Shown piece by piece: positions 8,403-16,629 of a DNA stretch of 62,698 nt. The stretch's first letter is position 1. Every line of letters begins with the position of its first letter. A program made the position numbers and the translations under genes. Source of the stretch: Microbacteriaceae bacterium PS02344 (GTDB lineage Bacteria; Actinomycetota; Actinomycetes; Actinomycetales; Microbacteriaceae); assembly GCA_029959905.1 (NCBI GenBank), contig JASCNZ010000013.1, forward strand, positions 1 to 62,698, written 5' to 3'. The notes under the pieces are model-generated. The model worked only from the letters and a program-made list of their open reading frames with translations, had not been told where the DNA came from and did no database searches.

Positions 8403-9476
8403 ATGCCGCTCGATCTGACCGCATCCTCCGTCGACCTCACCCGCGCGATCTGCGACGTCCCCAGCGTGTCGGGTGATGAGAAGGCCCTCGCCGATCTGAT
8501 CGAAGAGGCGCTGGCGCCGCTCGCCCATCTCGAGGTCATTCGGCATGGCAACACGGTCGTCGCGCGCACCGCGCTGGGGCGATCGCAGCGGGTCGCCATC
8601 GCCGGGCACATCGACACCGTGCCGCTCAACGACAACTTGCCCACGCGCCTGGTCGAGATCGACGGCGAACCGTACCTGTGGGGGCGCGGCACCGTCGACA
8701 TGAAGGGGGGCACGGCCGTGCAGCTGAAGCTCGCCGCCGAGCTCGCCGATCCCGCCGTCGATATCACCTGGATGTGGTACGACAACGAGGAGGTGGACGC
8801 CGCGAAGAACGGGCTCGGCCTTCTGGCGGCCGACCGCCCCGATCTGTTCGCCGCCGACTTCGCGATCCTGGGGGAGCCCTCGAACGGCGAGGTCGAGGGG
8901 GGATGCAACGGCACGATGCGGGCGATCGTGCGCACGCGCGGCGTGCGCGCGCACAGCGCGCGCGCCTGGGTCGGCGAGAACGCCATCCACGCCGCCGCCC
9001 CGATCCTCGCGCGTCTCGCGGAGTACCGGGCGCGGGAGATCCCGGTGGACGGACTGCTGTACCGCGAGAGCCTGAGTGCGGTGCGCATCACCGGTGGCGT
9101 GGCGGGCAACGTGATCCCCGACCTCTGCGAGGTCGAGGTCAACTACCGATTCGCACCCGACAAGTCGGCGGCGAAGGCGGAGGCGCATCTGCGCAGCGTC
9201 CTGGCCGGTTTCGAGGTCGAGATCACGGATGCCGCCGAGGGGGCCCGCCCCGGGCTCGACGCACCGATCGCGCACGACTTCGTCACGGCGGTGGGGGCCG
9301 AGCCGCGACCCAAGTACGGGTGGACCGACGTGGCGCGCTTCTCGGCGCTCGGCATCCCCGCGGTGAACTACGGGCCGGGCGACCCGCATCTCGCCCATCA
9401 CGACGAGGAACGGGTGCCGCTCGCCCAGATCGACGCGGTCGAGCGCGGTCTGCGCGCATGGCTCACGCGGCGCTGA
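8403..9476 (+). CDS. dapE: Succinyl-diaminopimelate desuccinylase
   Basis: This 357-residue M20-family di-zinc amidohydrolase releases succinate from N-succinyl-LL-diaminopimelate. Metal and catalytic motifs are visible: GHIDTVP (His ligand and catalytic Asp), GRGTVDMKGG (bridging Asp), YDNEEVDAAKNG (catalytic Glu and Glu ligand) and the C-terminal HHDEE ligand region (LAHHDEERVP). A dimerisation lid domain occupies about residues 180-280. The ATG at 8403 follows TAGGCT (8391-8396) by 6 nt, indicating a leaderless mRNA. Its 3' end overlaps the next gene by 19 nt. Confidence 0.96.
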   Translation: MPLDLTASSVDLTRAICDVPSVSGDEKALADLIEEALAPLAHLEVIRHGNTVVARTALGRSQRVAIAGHIDTVPLNDNLPTRLVEIDGEPYLWGRGTVDMKGGTAVQLKLAAELADPAVDITWMWYDNEEVDAAKNGLGLLAADRPDLFAADFAILGEPSNGEVEGGCNGTMRAIVRTRGVRAHSARAWVGENAIHAAAPILARLAEYRAREIPVDGLLYRESLSAVRITGGVAGNVIPDLCEVEVNYRFAPDKSAAKAEAHLRSVLAGFEVEITDAAEGARPGLDAPIAHDFVTAVGAEPRPKYGWTDVARFSALGIPAVNYGPGDPHLAHHDEERVPLAQIDAVERGLRAWLTRR

Positions 9477-10675
9477 CCGCGGCGCGGCGCTGGGCGAGGT
9501 TGCCGCTGGCCCTGCGCATCGCGGTCGTCTACCTCGGTGCGCGGGTGATCACGACGGCCTTCCTCGTGCTCGCGGCCGATCTCTCGACGTCGCTGTCGCG
9601 CTTCGGCCCCGACCCCGGCCTCGCCGACTTCGTGCTGGGGTGGGATGCGCAGTGGTACTGGCTGGTCGCGGTGGAGGGGTATCCGACGACCCTCCCGGTG
9701 ACCGATGCGGGAACGGTCGCCGAGAACGCGTGGGCCTTCATGCCGGTCTTCGCCTACCTCGCACAGGCCATCGGCCTGATCTTCGGGTCGTGGGGCGTCG
9801 GCGCCTTCCTCGTCTCCTTCGTCTCGGGCTACCTGGCCTGCCTGGCGCTGCACCGTCTGCTGCGCGACCGGATCGGTTCCTCCGCGGCTTCGTGGGCGGT
9901 GGTCTTCTTCGCCGTGGGGCCCGTCGCGGCGATGTTCCAGGTCGGGTATGCGGAGTCGCTCTTCCTCCTGCTCCTCTTCCTCGCGCTGGGCGCGGTCCAG
10001 CGCCGCGCGTACGCCTGGCTCTACGTGCTGATCCCCGTCATGGCGTTCACGCGTCCCGGCATCCTCGCGTTCGCGCTGTTCCTCGGGGTGCACGGCATCG
10101 CGCGCTGGGTGCAGCGACGGCGCGATCCCCTGAGGCCTGCCGACGTCGTGCACATCGTCGCCGCGGGGACGCTGGCGACGGTCACCGGCTTCGCATGGCA
10201 GGTCATCGCCGGGCTCGTGACCGGCGACATGGGCGCCTATCTGCAGACCGAACTGGCATGGCGGCGTCAGTGGGTGCCGGGAGGTGTCGAGGCCTTCGTG
10301 CCCTTCGAGGGATGGATCCAGGCCGCGCACCTGTGGTTCACGCTGTGGGGGCTCCCCGCCTGGGCCGGACCCGTCGCTCTGGGGCTGCTTGTCGTGGGCG
10401 TGGCGCTGCTTCTGCTGCTCGCCCCTGCGGTTCGGGCGCTGGGGGCCGACCTGCGTCTGTGGAGTGCCAGCTACCTGCTCTACCTTCTGGCCGTGTTCTT
10501 CCCGCAGTCGAGTACCTTCCGCCTCCTCCTGCCGTTGAGCCCCCTCTGGGGGGCCGCGGCCGTGCCGCGGTCCCGAGGCTGGCGGATCGGGGTCGTCGCG
10601 CTCTGCGTGCTCGGGCAATGGGTCTGGATCTTCTCCGTCTACGCCCTCGGTAACACGTTCTGGCAGGTCCCCTGA
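9458..10675 (+). CDS. Multi-spanning mannosyltransferase-like (GT-C/PIG-V type) protein
   Basis: This 405-residue integral membrane protein has about nine to ten helices. After the first helix comes an extracytoplasmic loop with the WDAQWYWLVAVEGYP motif, where the Asp of WD..WY is the usual catalytic acidic residue of GT-C glycosyltransferases such as PIG-V. A polyprenyl-phosphate-sugar donor and glycosylation on the outer membrane face are expected for the family; the acceptor is unknown. The start at 9458 overlaps dapE by 19 nt in a different frame, so translation is coupled to dapE and no separate promoter is visible. Confidence 0.82.
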   Translation: MAHAALTAARRWARLPLALRIAVVYLGARVITTAFLVLAADLSTSLSRFGPDPGLADFVLGWDAQWYWLVAVEGYPTTLPVTDAGTVAENAWAFMPVFAYLAQAIGLIFGSWGVGAFLVSFVSGYLACLALHRLLRDRIGSSAASWAVVFFAVGPVAAMFQVGYAESLFLLLLFLALGAVQRRAYAWLYVLIPVMAFTRPGILAFALFLGVHGIARWVQRRRDPLRPADVVHIVAAGTLATVTGFAWQVIAGLVTGDMGAYLQTELAWRRQWVPGGVEAFVPFEGWIQAAHLWFTLWGLPAWAGPVALGLLVVGVALLLLLAPAVRALGADLRLWSASYLLYLLAVFFPQSSTFRLLLPLSPLWGAAAVPRSRGWRIGVVALCVLGQWVWIFSVYALGNTFWQVP

Positions 10676-10769
10676 TGGTGAACAGCGGATGCTTTTCTTC
10701 ACAGGTGACGCTCAGGTGGCGGTCGTACCCGATAAACTCTCTGCATACCACCGAGGAAAGGAAGCCGCG

Positions 10770-10943
10770 ATGGCAGCGATGAAGCCGAGGACCGGGGACG
10801 GCCCCATGGAGGCCGTGAAAGAGGGACGACTCATCATCGTGCGTGTTCCGCTCGAAGGAGGGGGCCGTCTGGTCGTCTCCGTGAACGACGCCGAGGCGAA
10901 GGAGCTTCACGACGTGCTGGCAGCCGTCGTGGCGCCGGCCTGA
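10770..10943 (+). CDS. DUF3117 protein
   Basis: This 57-residue protein matches the highly conserved actinobacterial DUF3117 family along its full length, including the invariant start MAAMKPRTGDGPMEAVKEGR and the VRVPLEGGGRLVVSV strand pair. Function is unknown. The ATG at 10770 has a good ribosome binding site (GAGGAAAGGA about 10 nt upstream). A TAAACT box at 10733-10738 is a plausible -10, giving a short leader. The gene is monocistronic: a strong hairpin follows within 30 nt. Confidence 0.93.
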   Translation: MAAMKPRTGDGPMEAVKEGRLIIVRVPLEGGGRLVVSVNDAEAKELHDVLAAVVAPA

Positions 10944-10968
10944 GGTACGTCCGCACCGAGTACGCGAG

Positions 10969-11004
10969 AAGAGGGCGGTGGATCATCCGATCCGCCGCCC
11001 TCTT
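10969..11004. terminator. Bidirectional terminator between DUF3117 and methyltransferase genes
   Basis: AAGAGGGCGG (10969-10978) pairs with CCGCCCTCTT (10995-11004) in a perfect 10-bp stem around a 16-nt loop. Short A and T runs flank the stem on either side. It lies between two convergent genes, so it can end both transcripts. Confidence 0.8.
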
Positions 11005-11028
11005 TCCGCGTCTGGGATGCCGGCGCGG

Positions 11029-11667
11029 TCAGCCGCGCTCGGGAACCCCGATGAGCTGCAACAGGCCCTCGCCCGTGGCGGAGACGGTCGCGAGGACCGC
11101 GGACGACTCCTGGGTCGCCTGGATGAGGGAGCGGTACGAGGCCGTGACCTCGTCGCGCTGCACCGGATCGGCCACACGACCGCCCGCGAGGACGCGCGGC
11201 ACGAGCACCATGCCGCCTTCGCGGACCAGACGCAGGCCGTGCTCGACGTAGTCGATGACGTTGTCGGGGTCGGCATCCACGAACACGATGTCGTACGAGG
11301 CCTCGTTCATGCGGGGGAGAACATCGGCGGCGCGCCCGGTGATGAAGCGGGCCCTGGTCGCAGGCACGCGGGCGTCGGCGAAGGACTGGCGGGCAGCGGC
11401 GAGGTGCTCCGGCTCGTTGTCGATCGTCGTGAGGACGGCCTGCGGAGCCCCGCGCAGCAGCCAGAGCCCGGAGACACCCGCACCCGTGCCGATCTCGACG
11501 ATGGAACGGGCCGACGTCGCGGCGGCGAGCACGGCGACCTGCGAGCCGACGGCCGCGCTGATCGGTGCCGCACCGAGCTCGAGAGCGTGCGCGCGGGCGC
11601 GCGCGATCGCGTCCGGTTCGACGATGGACTCGCGGAGGAAACGCGCGTTCGCGTCGTGCTCGCTCAT
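11029..11667 (-). CDS. SAM-dependent O-methyltransferase, class I
   Basis: This 212-residue protein resembles catechol/caffeoyl-CoA O-methyltransferases. It has the SAM motif IVEIGTGAGVSGLWLL (about residues 65-80), the acidic ribose-binding residue in TTIDNEPEHLAAARQSF, and the metal-binding YDIVFVDADPDNVIDYVEH segment. It transfers a methyl group from S-adenosylmethionine to an unknown hydroxyl substrate. A -10 TACCCT on the minus strand (11705-11700) and AGGGAAAGG upstream of the ATG make this a leadered mRNA, unlike many neighbours. In M. tuberculosis a similar gene (Rv1220c) also lies near tatB. Confidence 0.9.
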   Translation of the reverse strand: MSEHDANARFLRESIVEPDAIARARAHALELGAAPISAAVGSQVAVLAAATSARSIVEIGTGAGVSGLWLLRGAPQAVLTTIDNEPEHLAAARQSFADARVPATRARFITGRAADVLPRMNEASYDIVFVDADPDNVIDYVEHGLRLVREGGMVLVPRVLAGGRVADPVQRDEVTASYRSLIQATQESSAVLATVSATGEGLLQLIGVPERG

Positions 11668-11753
11668 GGGGGGCCTTTCCCTGCGCTGTGACTTCTCCCA
11701 GGGTATTCGCTCGATGGACGAGCCGAGTGCAGGCGCGGCGGTAGCCTGGGGAG

Positions 11754-12122
11754 ATGGAGTTCGGGCTGACTATCGAGAAGCTGCTGCTGATCGGTCTCGT
11801 CGCCGTGCTCATCGTGGGTCCCGAACGGCTGCCGCGCATGGCCGAGGGGTTCGCGCGCGTGGTACGTCGTGGGGGCGAGTTCCTGCGCGACACCCGCAGC
11901 CGCATGCGCGACGAGATGGGCCCGGAGATCGACGAGGTCGACTGGCGCAAGCTCGATCCGCGCCAATACGACCCGCGCCGCATCATCCGCGACGCGCTGT
12001 TCGAGGAGCCGGCACCAGCCGCCAGCGCCGCGCCCACGGTCATCGCCGAGCCTCCGCCCCGGCATCCCATGACGCCGTTCGACGCATCGCGCCTGCCGCC
12101 GTTCGACGCCGAAGCCACCTGA
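11754..12122 (+). CDS. tatB: Sec-independent (Tat) translocase subunit TatB
   Basis: This 122-residue protein has a short N-terminal membrane helix (residues 4-22, TIEKLLLIGLVAVLIVGPERL), the diagnostic GPERLP hinge, an amphipathic helix (about 25-50) and an acidic/Pro-rich tail. TatB pairs with TatC to receive twin-arginine precursors. The gene stands alone here; tatA and tatC are not in the window, as is usual in actinobacteria where tatB is separate. The ATG lies 6 nt after TAGCCT (11742-11747), so it is predicted leaderless. It is convergent with the Mrp gene. Confidence 0.93.
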   Translation: MEFGLTIEKLLLIGLVAVLIVGPERLPRMAEGFARVVRRGGEFLRDTRSRMRDEMGPEIDEVDWRKLDPRQYDPRRIIRDALFEEPAPAASAAPTVIAEPPPRHPMTPFDASRLPPFDAEAT

Positions 12123-12159
12123 CGCCCGCATCCGCGCGGCGGCGCGAACGGCGGCCCGG

Positions 12160-13281
12160 TCAGCGCGGGCTGAAGGGCAGACGGCGCCCGGCCAGACTCT
12201 CGGGCCGTCGAGACAGGGCCGCGGCGAGCTCGCGGATCTCGACCGCGGCCGCGTCGTCCGGGTGCTGCAGCACCACGGGTACACCGGCATCGCCGCCCTC
12301 GCGCAGGGCGGGACTCAGCGGGATCGACGCGAGCAGCGGCACGGCCGATCCTTCGGCCGTCAGAGCGTCCGCGACCGCGGCGCCCCCGCCGGCGCCGAAA
12401 AGTTCGAGCATCGAGCCGTCCGGCAGGGTCAGCGGCCCCATGTTCTCGACGACGCCGATCACGCGCTGCCCGGTCTGGCGCGCGACGAGACCACTGCGGA
12501 TCGCGACGTCGGAGGCCGCGACCTGCGGGGTCGTCACCACCAGCACGTCGGCGTGGGGGAGGAGCTGTCCGATCGAGATGGCGATGTCGCCCGTTCCCGG
12601 CGGCATGTCGATGAGCAGCACGTCGAGGTCACCGAAATGCACGTCCGTGAGGAACTGGGAGACCGTGCGGTGCAGCATCGGACCGCGCCAGGCGACGACG
12701 CCCTCGCCCTCGCGCAGGAACATCCCGATCGAGATGGTCTTCACGCCGTAGGCCACCGGCGGCAGCATCAGATCGTCGATCCGCGTCGGTTGCGTGCCCG
12801 CCGGGATGCCGAGCAGCCCGGGGATCGAGAACCCGTGCACGTCGGCGTCGACCAGGCCCACGGCCAGCCCGCGCTCGGCCAGCGCCACCGCGAGGTTCGC
12901 CGTGACCGTGGATTTGCCGACCCCGCCCTTGCCGCTGGAGACGAGAACGACCCGCGTGAGGGAGTCGGGACCGAAGGGCATCTGCCGAGGCGCTCGTCCG
13001 TCGCGCAGCTTCTCGGTGAGGGCGCGTCGCTCCTCGGGGGTCATCACGCCGACGTCCACGGTCACCTCGGCGATCCCCGGGACGGATGCCGCTGCCGCGC
13101 GGACATCCGCCTCGATGCGGTCCGCGGCGGGACAGCCGACGATCGTGAGCACGATCCCCACCCGCGCCGCGGCGCCGTCGACGGAGATGCCGCGCACCAT
13201 GTCGAGGTCGCCGATCGGTCGTCGCAGTTCAGGGTCCGACACCGCTGCCACGGCCCGACGGACGTCGTCGGCGGACGTCAT
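12160..13281 (-). CDS. mrp: Mrp/ApbC-family P-loop ATPase (iron-sulfur cluster carrier)
   Basis: This 373-residue protein has an N-terminal DUF59/MIP18 domain (about residues 1-90, DPELRRPIGDLDMVRG) and a deviant Walker A, SSGKGGVGKST (about residue 115), with the second lysine typical of the MinD/Mrp clade. Further motifs are VDADVHGFSIPGLLG and LIDMPPGTGD. Family members bind and transfer 4Fe-4S clusters to apoproteins. The CxxC usually present near the C-terminus of bacterial Mrp is not visible here. Start ATG overlaps the stop of the upstream DUF1003 gene by 4 nt, so it is the last gene of a coupled three-gene unit. Confidence 0.94.
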   Translation of the reverse strand: MTSADDVRRAVAAVSDPELRRPIGDLDMVRGISVDGAAARVGIVLTIVGCPAADRIEADVRAAAASVPGIAEVTVDVGVMTPEERRALTEKLRDGRAPRQMPFGPDSLTRVVLVSSGKGGVGKSTVTANLAVALAERGLAVGLVDADVHGFSIPGLLGIPAGTQPTRIDDLMLPPVAYGVKTISIGMFLREGEGVVAWRGPMLHRTVSQFLTDVHFGDLDVLLIDMPPGTGDIAISIGQLLPHADVLVVTTPQVAASDVAIRSGLVARQTGQRVIGVVENMGPLTLPDGSMLELFGAGGGAAVADALTAEGSAVPLLASIPLSPALREGGDAGVPVVLQHPDDAAAVEIRELAAALSRRPESLAGRRLPFSPR

Positions 13282-13853
13282 CGGCGCGGTCGCGGGGCGC
13301 GCGTGCGGATCGGACCGGTCTGCGGGTGTGCACTGGCCGTCGGCGCCGTCTCGGAGCCGCCCTCGCTCTCGTCGAGGTCGGCGAGCAGCGCCTTCAGCTC
13401 CTGCCGCAGCACGTCGCGCGTCACGACCTGTGCGTTGCGCTCCTCGAGAGCCATGCGCAGCGCCACGATCTCGCGAGCGAGGTACTCGGTGTCCGCGAGG
13501 TTGCGCTCCGCGCGCTGCCGGTCCTGCTCGATCTGCACGCGGTCACGGTCGTCCTGACGGTTCTGCGCGAGCAGGATGAGCGGAGCGGCGTACGACGCCT
13601 GCAGCGAGAGCATGAGCGTGAGCGCCGTGAAGCCCAGCGCCGCGTCGTCGAAACGCAGCGCGTCGGGCATCAGGGTGTTCCATCCGATCCACAGCAGGCA
13701 GAACAGGCTGAGGATCACCAGGAACGCGGGCGTGCCCATCGCGCGGGCCACCCACTCGGTGAAGCGACCGAACCGGTCGCGCGACGTCGTCTTCTGCCGC
13801 GTCGTGCCGCGGCCCAAGGGGGCGTCGAGCTGGGGGGAGCGGGAACGAGCCAT
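13278..13853 (-). CDS. DUF1003 membrane protein
   Basis: This 191-residue protein has a basic N-terminus, two central membrane helices (about residues 38-58 and 73-95: FLVILSLFCLLWIGWNTL and ALTLMLSLQASYAAPLILLA) and a C-terminal coiled-coil-like cytoplasmic segment (about 100-165, charged, heptad-like). The NRQDDRDRVQIEQDR stretch after the second helix is the conserved DUF1003 signature. Function is unknown. Its ATG shares one base with the stop of the upstream MgtE-like gene, and its stop overlaps mrp, so all three are translationally coupled. Confidence 0.92.
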   Translation of the reverse strand: MARSRSPQLDAPLGRGTTRQKTTSRDRFGRFTEWVARAMGTPAFLVILSLFCLLWIGWNTLMPDALRFDDAALGFTALTLMLSLQASYAAPLILLAQNRQDDRDRVQIEQDRQRAERNLADTEYLAREIVALRMALEERNAQVVTRDVLRQELKALLADLDESEGGSETAPTASAHPQTGPIRTRAPRPRR

Positions 13854-15121
13854 CAGCGCACCTCCGCAGACGTACCGGGAGGGGTATCGATGTCGTGCGT
13901 GCGCCAGTCGTCCGGCAGCAGGTAGTCGAGCACGTCGTCGACGCTGATGGCGCCGACCAGGCGGTGGGCCGCGTCGACGACGGGCAGCGAGACCAGGTCG
14001 TAGCTGGCGAGCAGACGCGCCACCTCGGCGGCGGATGCCGTGACGGGGACGGGCTCGAGGCTGTCGTCGACGATCGCGCCCAGACGCTCGTGGGGCGGAT
14101 AGCGCAGCATGCGCTGGAAGTGCACGACGCCGAGGAGCCGTCCGGTCGGCGTCTCGAACGGGGGCAGCGTCACGAAGACCGCTGCGGCGAGGGCGGGGTG
14201 CAGCTCGTGCCGCCGGATCAGCGCGAGCGCTTCGGCGACCGTGGCGTCGGCGGAGAGCACGATCGGCTCGGGCGTCATGAGGCCGCCGGCGGTGTCGGGC
14301 CCGTAGCGCAGGAGCATGCGCACGTCATCGGCCTCTTCGGGCTCCATGAGCTCGAGCAGGTGCTCGAGTCGGTTCGGCGGCAGCTGCGCGAGCAGGTCGG
14401 CGGCGTCGTCCGGCTCCATCTGGTCGAGGATGTCGGCCGCACGTTCGTCGCCGAGGCGATCGAGGATGTGCACCTGCTCGTCTTCCGGCATCTCTTCGAG
14501 GGCGTCGGCGAGCCGATCGTCCGACAGCTCCTCGGCGACCTCGATCATGCGCTGCTGCGGAAGGTCGAGGAGGGTGTTGGCCAGGTCGGCGGCGTGCAGC
14601 TCCGAGTACGACGCGACGAGCTGCTCGGCGGACTGCGATTCGCCCGGTGCGCGCTGCTCGGCGACCTCGTTCCACGCCGCGAAGGTCGTCGAGCCCTTCG
14701 CGAACGGTGAGGCGCTGGTCTTCGGGCGGCGCAGGAACAACTGGCTCACGGCCCATTCGCCGAGGCGGTTGGGCTCGATCGCGACGTCTTCGATCACCGC
14801 GGTGCCGCTGCCGTCGACGAGGCTCACACGGCGCCCGAGCAGCTCTGCGAGGACGCGCACCTCGCCAGGGCGCGGCGAGAACCGGCGCACGTTGATGAGG
14901 CCCGTGGTGATGACCTGTCCGGAGCGGATCGACGTGACCCGCCCGATCGAGACGAACACGTGCCGTCGGCCGGGGATCTCGACGACGAGGCCGATCACTC
15001 GCGGGGCCGCGGTACTTCGATACACGACGACGACGTCCCGGACCTTGCCGAGCCGGTCGCCCACGGGGTCGAAGACGGCGCACCCTGCCAGGCGCGCGGC
15101 GAATACCCGTTGTGTGCTCAC
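13853..15121 (-). CDS. MgtE N-terminal/CBS-domain protein with PRC barrel, no transport domain
   Basis: This 422-residue protein holds a PRC-barrel-like region (about residues 1-150, containing DPVGDRLGKVRDVVV), a superhelical MgtE N-terminal domain (about 165-275, repeated EELSDDRLADALEEMPEDEQ-type units) and two CBS domains (about 280-410). True MgtE magnesium channels continue into five membrane helices. This protein stops after the CBS pair at DDVLDYLLPDDW, so it is a soluble sensor-type module, not a transporter. GTG 15121 is chosen because TACGCT (15133-15128, minus) ends 6 nt upstream. The frame stays open far beyond this point, but without homology-like sequence. It heads the coupled unit with DUF1003 and mrp. 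Confidence 0.9.
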   Translation of the reverse strand: MSTQRVFAARLAGCAVFDPVGDRLGKVRDVVVVYRSTAAPRVIGLVVEIPGRRHVFVSIGRVTSIRSGQVITTGLINVRRFSPRPGEVRVLAELLGRRVSLVDGSGTAVIEDVAIEPNRLGEWAVSQLFLRRPKTSASPFAKGSTTFAAWNEVAEQRAPGESQSAEQLVASYSELHAADLANTLLDLPQQRMIEVAEELSDDRLADALEEMPEDEQVHILDRLGDERAADILDQMEPDDAADLLAQLPPNRLEHLLELMEPEEADDVRMLLRYGPDTAGGLMTPEPIVLSADATVAEALALIRRHELHPALAAAVFVTLPPFETPTGRLLGVVHFQRMLRYPPHERLGAIVDDSLEPVPVTASAAEVARLLASYDLVSLPVVDAAHRLVGAISVDDVLDYLLPDDWRTHDIDTPPGTSAEVR

Positions 15122-15127
15122 TCGACC

Positions 15128-15199
15128 AGCGTAGTCGCGGTGCGGCGGCGCGCGCCCGATCCCGCGCCAGGGCGGATGCCCGGAAGGGCATGGGACAAT
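15128..15199. promoter_or_regulatory. Divergent leaderless promoters (MgtE-like operon and stress-protein gene)
   Basis: On the minus strand TACGCT (15133-15128) lies 6 nt before the GTG at 15121. On the plus strand GACAAT (15194-15199) lies 6 nt before the ATG at 15206. Both spacings place the transcription start on the start codon. Confidence 0.55.
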
Positions 15200-15205
15200 G
15201 GGGCG

Positions 15206-15934
15206 ATGAGCATGCTCAACCGCCCCGCGAACAGCACCGACATCGGCGAGGTCGTCGCCTCGATGCGCGACTACGAGGCCGCCCAGAAGACGGTGTCGAA
15301 GTTGATCGCCGGCGAGGTGCCGGCCCGTGACATCGCCATCGTCGGCCAGGGCATCCGCACCGTGGAGCGCATCACGGGTCGCCTCGGCTATGCCACGGCG
15401 GCGCGCTCGGGAGCCGTGAACGGCATCCTGATCGGCCTCTTCCTCTCGGCGATCCTGGTGCTCGGCAACCCCGAGGTGCCGATCCAGCTGTTCGTCGGCT
15501 TCGTGCTCATCGGCGTCGCGATCGGCATGATCCTCAGCCTCGTGACCTTCGCTATCGTGCGGCGACGACGGGACTTCGCGAGCGTCACTCAGCTCGCGTC
15601 CGACCACTACGAGGTCACGGTGCTGGCGGCCTCCCTCGCGAAGGCCCGGCAGGTCCTCGGGGCGCGTCCGGCCGCCCCGCGCCCTCCCGTGAACCTCGAC
15701 GAGCCGCCGCGCTACGGCGAGCGGATCCCGGCCGGGGGCGCGGCGCCCGGCCAGCAGCCGCCCGTCGCGCCGCCCGTTCCGCCGGTCGTACCGCCGCGCC
15801 CCGCCGACCCGGCGCCCGGTGCTCAGGCGCCTGGTGCTCAGACGCCCGGTGCCGACACCCCCTCGACCCCCGGGGCCGACGCGGGGAAGCCCGACGAGGG
15901 CGGCGCTCCCGCGGGCGCACCCGAGCCGGCCTGA
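15206..15934 (+). CDS. General stress protein 17M-like membrane protein
   Basis: This 242-residue protein has an N-terminal GSP17M-like domain (residues about 10-65, VASMRDYEAAQKTVSKLIAG, GQGIRTVERITGRL), two membrane helices (about 70-90 and 95-118) and a basic RRRRDF junction. A low-complexity Pro/Ala/Gly tail (about 160-242) contains imperfect copies of PGAQAPGAQTPGAD. It probably has a membrane-associated stress function, but the biochemical role is unknown. The ATG lies 6 nt after GACAAT (15194-15199). Its stop shares one base with the next ATG, so the hydrolase downstream is coupled. Confidence 0.82.
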   Translation: MSMLNRPANSTDIGEVVASMRDYEAAQKTVSKLIAGEVPARDIAIVGQGIRTVERITGRLGYATAARSGAVNGILIGLFLSAILVLGNPEVPIQLFVGFVLIGVAIGMILSLVTFAIVRRRRDFASVTQLASDHYEVTVLAASLAKARQVLGARPAAPRPPVNLDEPPRYGERIPAGGAAPGQQPPVAPPVPPVVPPRPADPAPGAQAPGAQTPGADTPSTPGADAGKPDEGGAPAGAPEPA

Positions 15935-16602
15935 TGAACCCACCGGAGCGGCGCCCCATCGAGGTCGTGCTGCCCGCCGGCCCGGCCACCGTGTCGGCGC
16001 TGTGGACGCCGCCCACCAACGGGACGGTCGTGGTCGTTGCGCACGGGGCAGGAGCGGGGATGGAGCATCCGTTCCTCACCGGCTTCACCGAGGCGCTCGC
16101 CGCCGACGGGTTCGGCACCCTGCGGTTCAACTTCCCGTACGTCGAGCAGGGCCGTCGGATGCCCGGGCCCGCCGCGCACGCGATGGCGACGTGGCGGGCC
16201 GTCGTCGACGCCGCCCGGGAATCCGCGCCGGAGGCGCGCATCGTCGCGACCGGCAAGTCGTACGGAGGTCGCATGGCGTCGATGGCGGTCGCCGACGGTC
16301 TCGACGTCGATGCCCTCGCCTACCTGGGGTACCCGCTGCATCCTCCAGGATCGCCCGAGAAGCTGCGTGCCGAGCACTCGCCGGGCATCGCCGTGCCGCA
16401 GCTCTTCGTCGAGGGGTCGAACGATCCGTTCATCCAGCCGCGCGCGCAGTTCGACGAGGTCGTGGCCGGGTGTCAGGACGCCCGGGTCGTCTGGATCGAG
16501 GGCGGCGGCCACAGCTTCGAGGTGAAGGGGCGCAAGGTCACCGCATCCGAGGCGGGGGCCTCCCTCGCGCCGATCGTCGCGGACTTCGCCGCCGCGCGCT
16601 GA
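15934..16602 (+). CDS. Alpha/beta hydrolase (Tex30/KANL3-like dienelactone-hydrolase family)
   Basis: This 222-residue alpha/beta-hydrolase core enzyme shows the oxyanion region HGAGAGMEHPF, the nucleophile elbow TGKSYGGRMAS (Ser about residue 105), the acid in VEGSNDPFIQP and the catalytic His in GGGHSFEVKG. The length matches the compact KANL3/Tex30 family. The substrate is unknown. Its ATG overlaps the previous stop by one base (TGATG). It is convergent with pepP 27 nt downstream. Confidence 0.88.
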   Translation: MNPPERRPIEVVLPAGPATVSALWTPPTNGTVVVVAHGAGAGMEHPFLTGFTEALAADGFGTLRFNFPYVEQGRRMPGPAAHAMATWRAVVDAARESAPEARIVATGKSYGGRMASMAVADGLDVDALAYLGYPLHPPGSPEKLRAEHSPGIAVPQLFVEGSNDPFIQPRAQFDEVVAGCQDARVVWIEGGGHSFEVKGRKVTASEAGASLAPIVADFAAAR

Positions 16603-16629
16603 GCGGCGCGACGGCGAAGCACCTCGACG

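Noticed and set aside
9398..9476. dapE and the mannosyltransferase gene as one fusion
   Set aside because: They are in different frames with a 19-nt overlap and separate start and stop codons, so they are two proteins.
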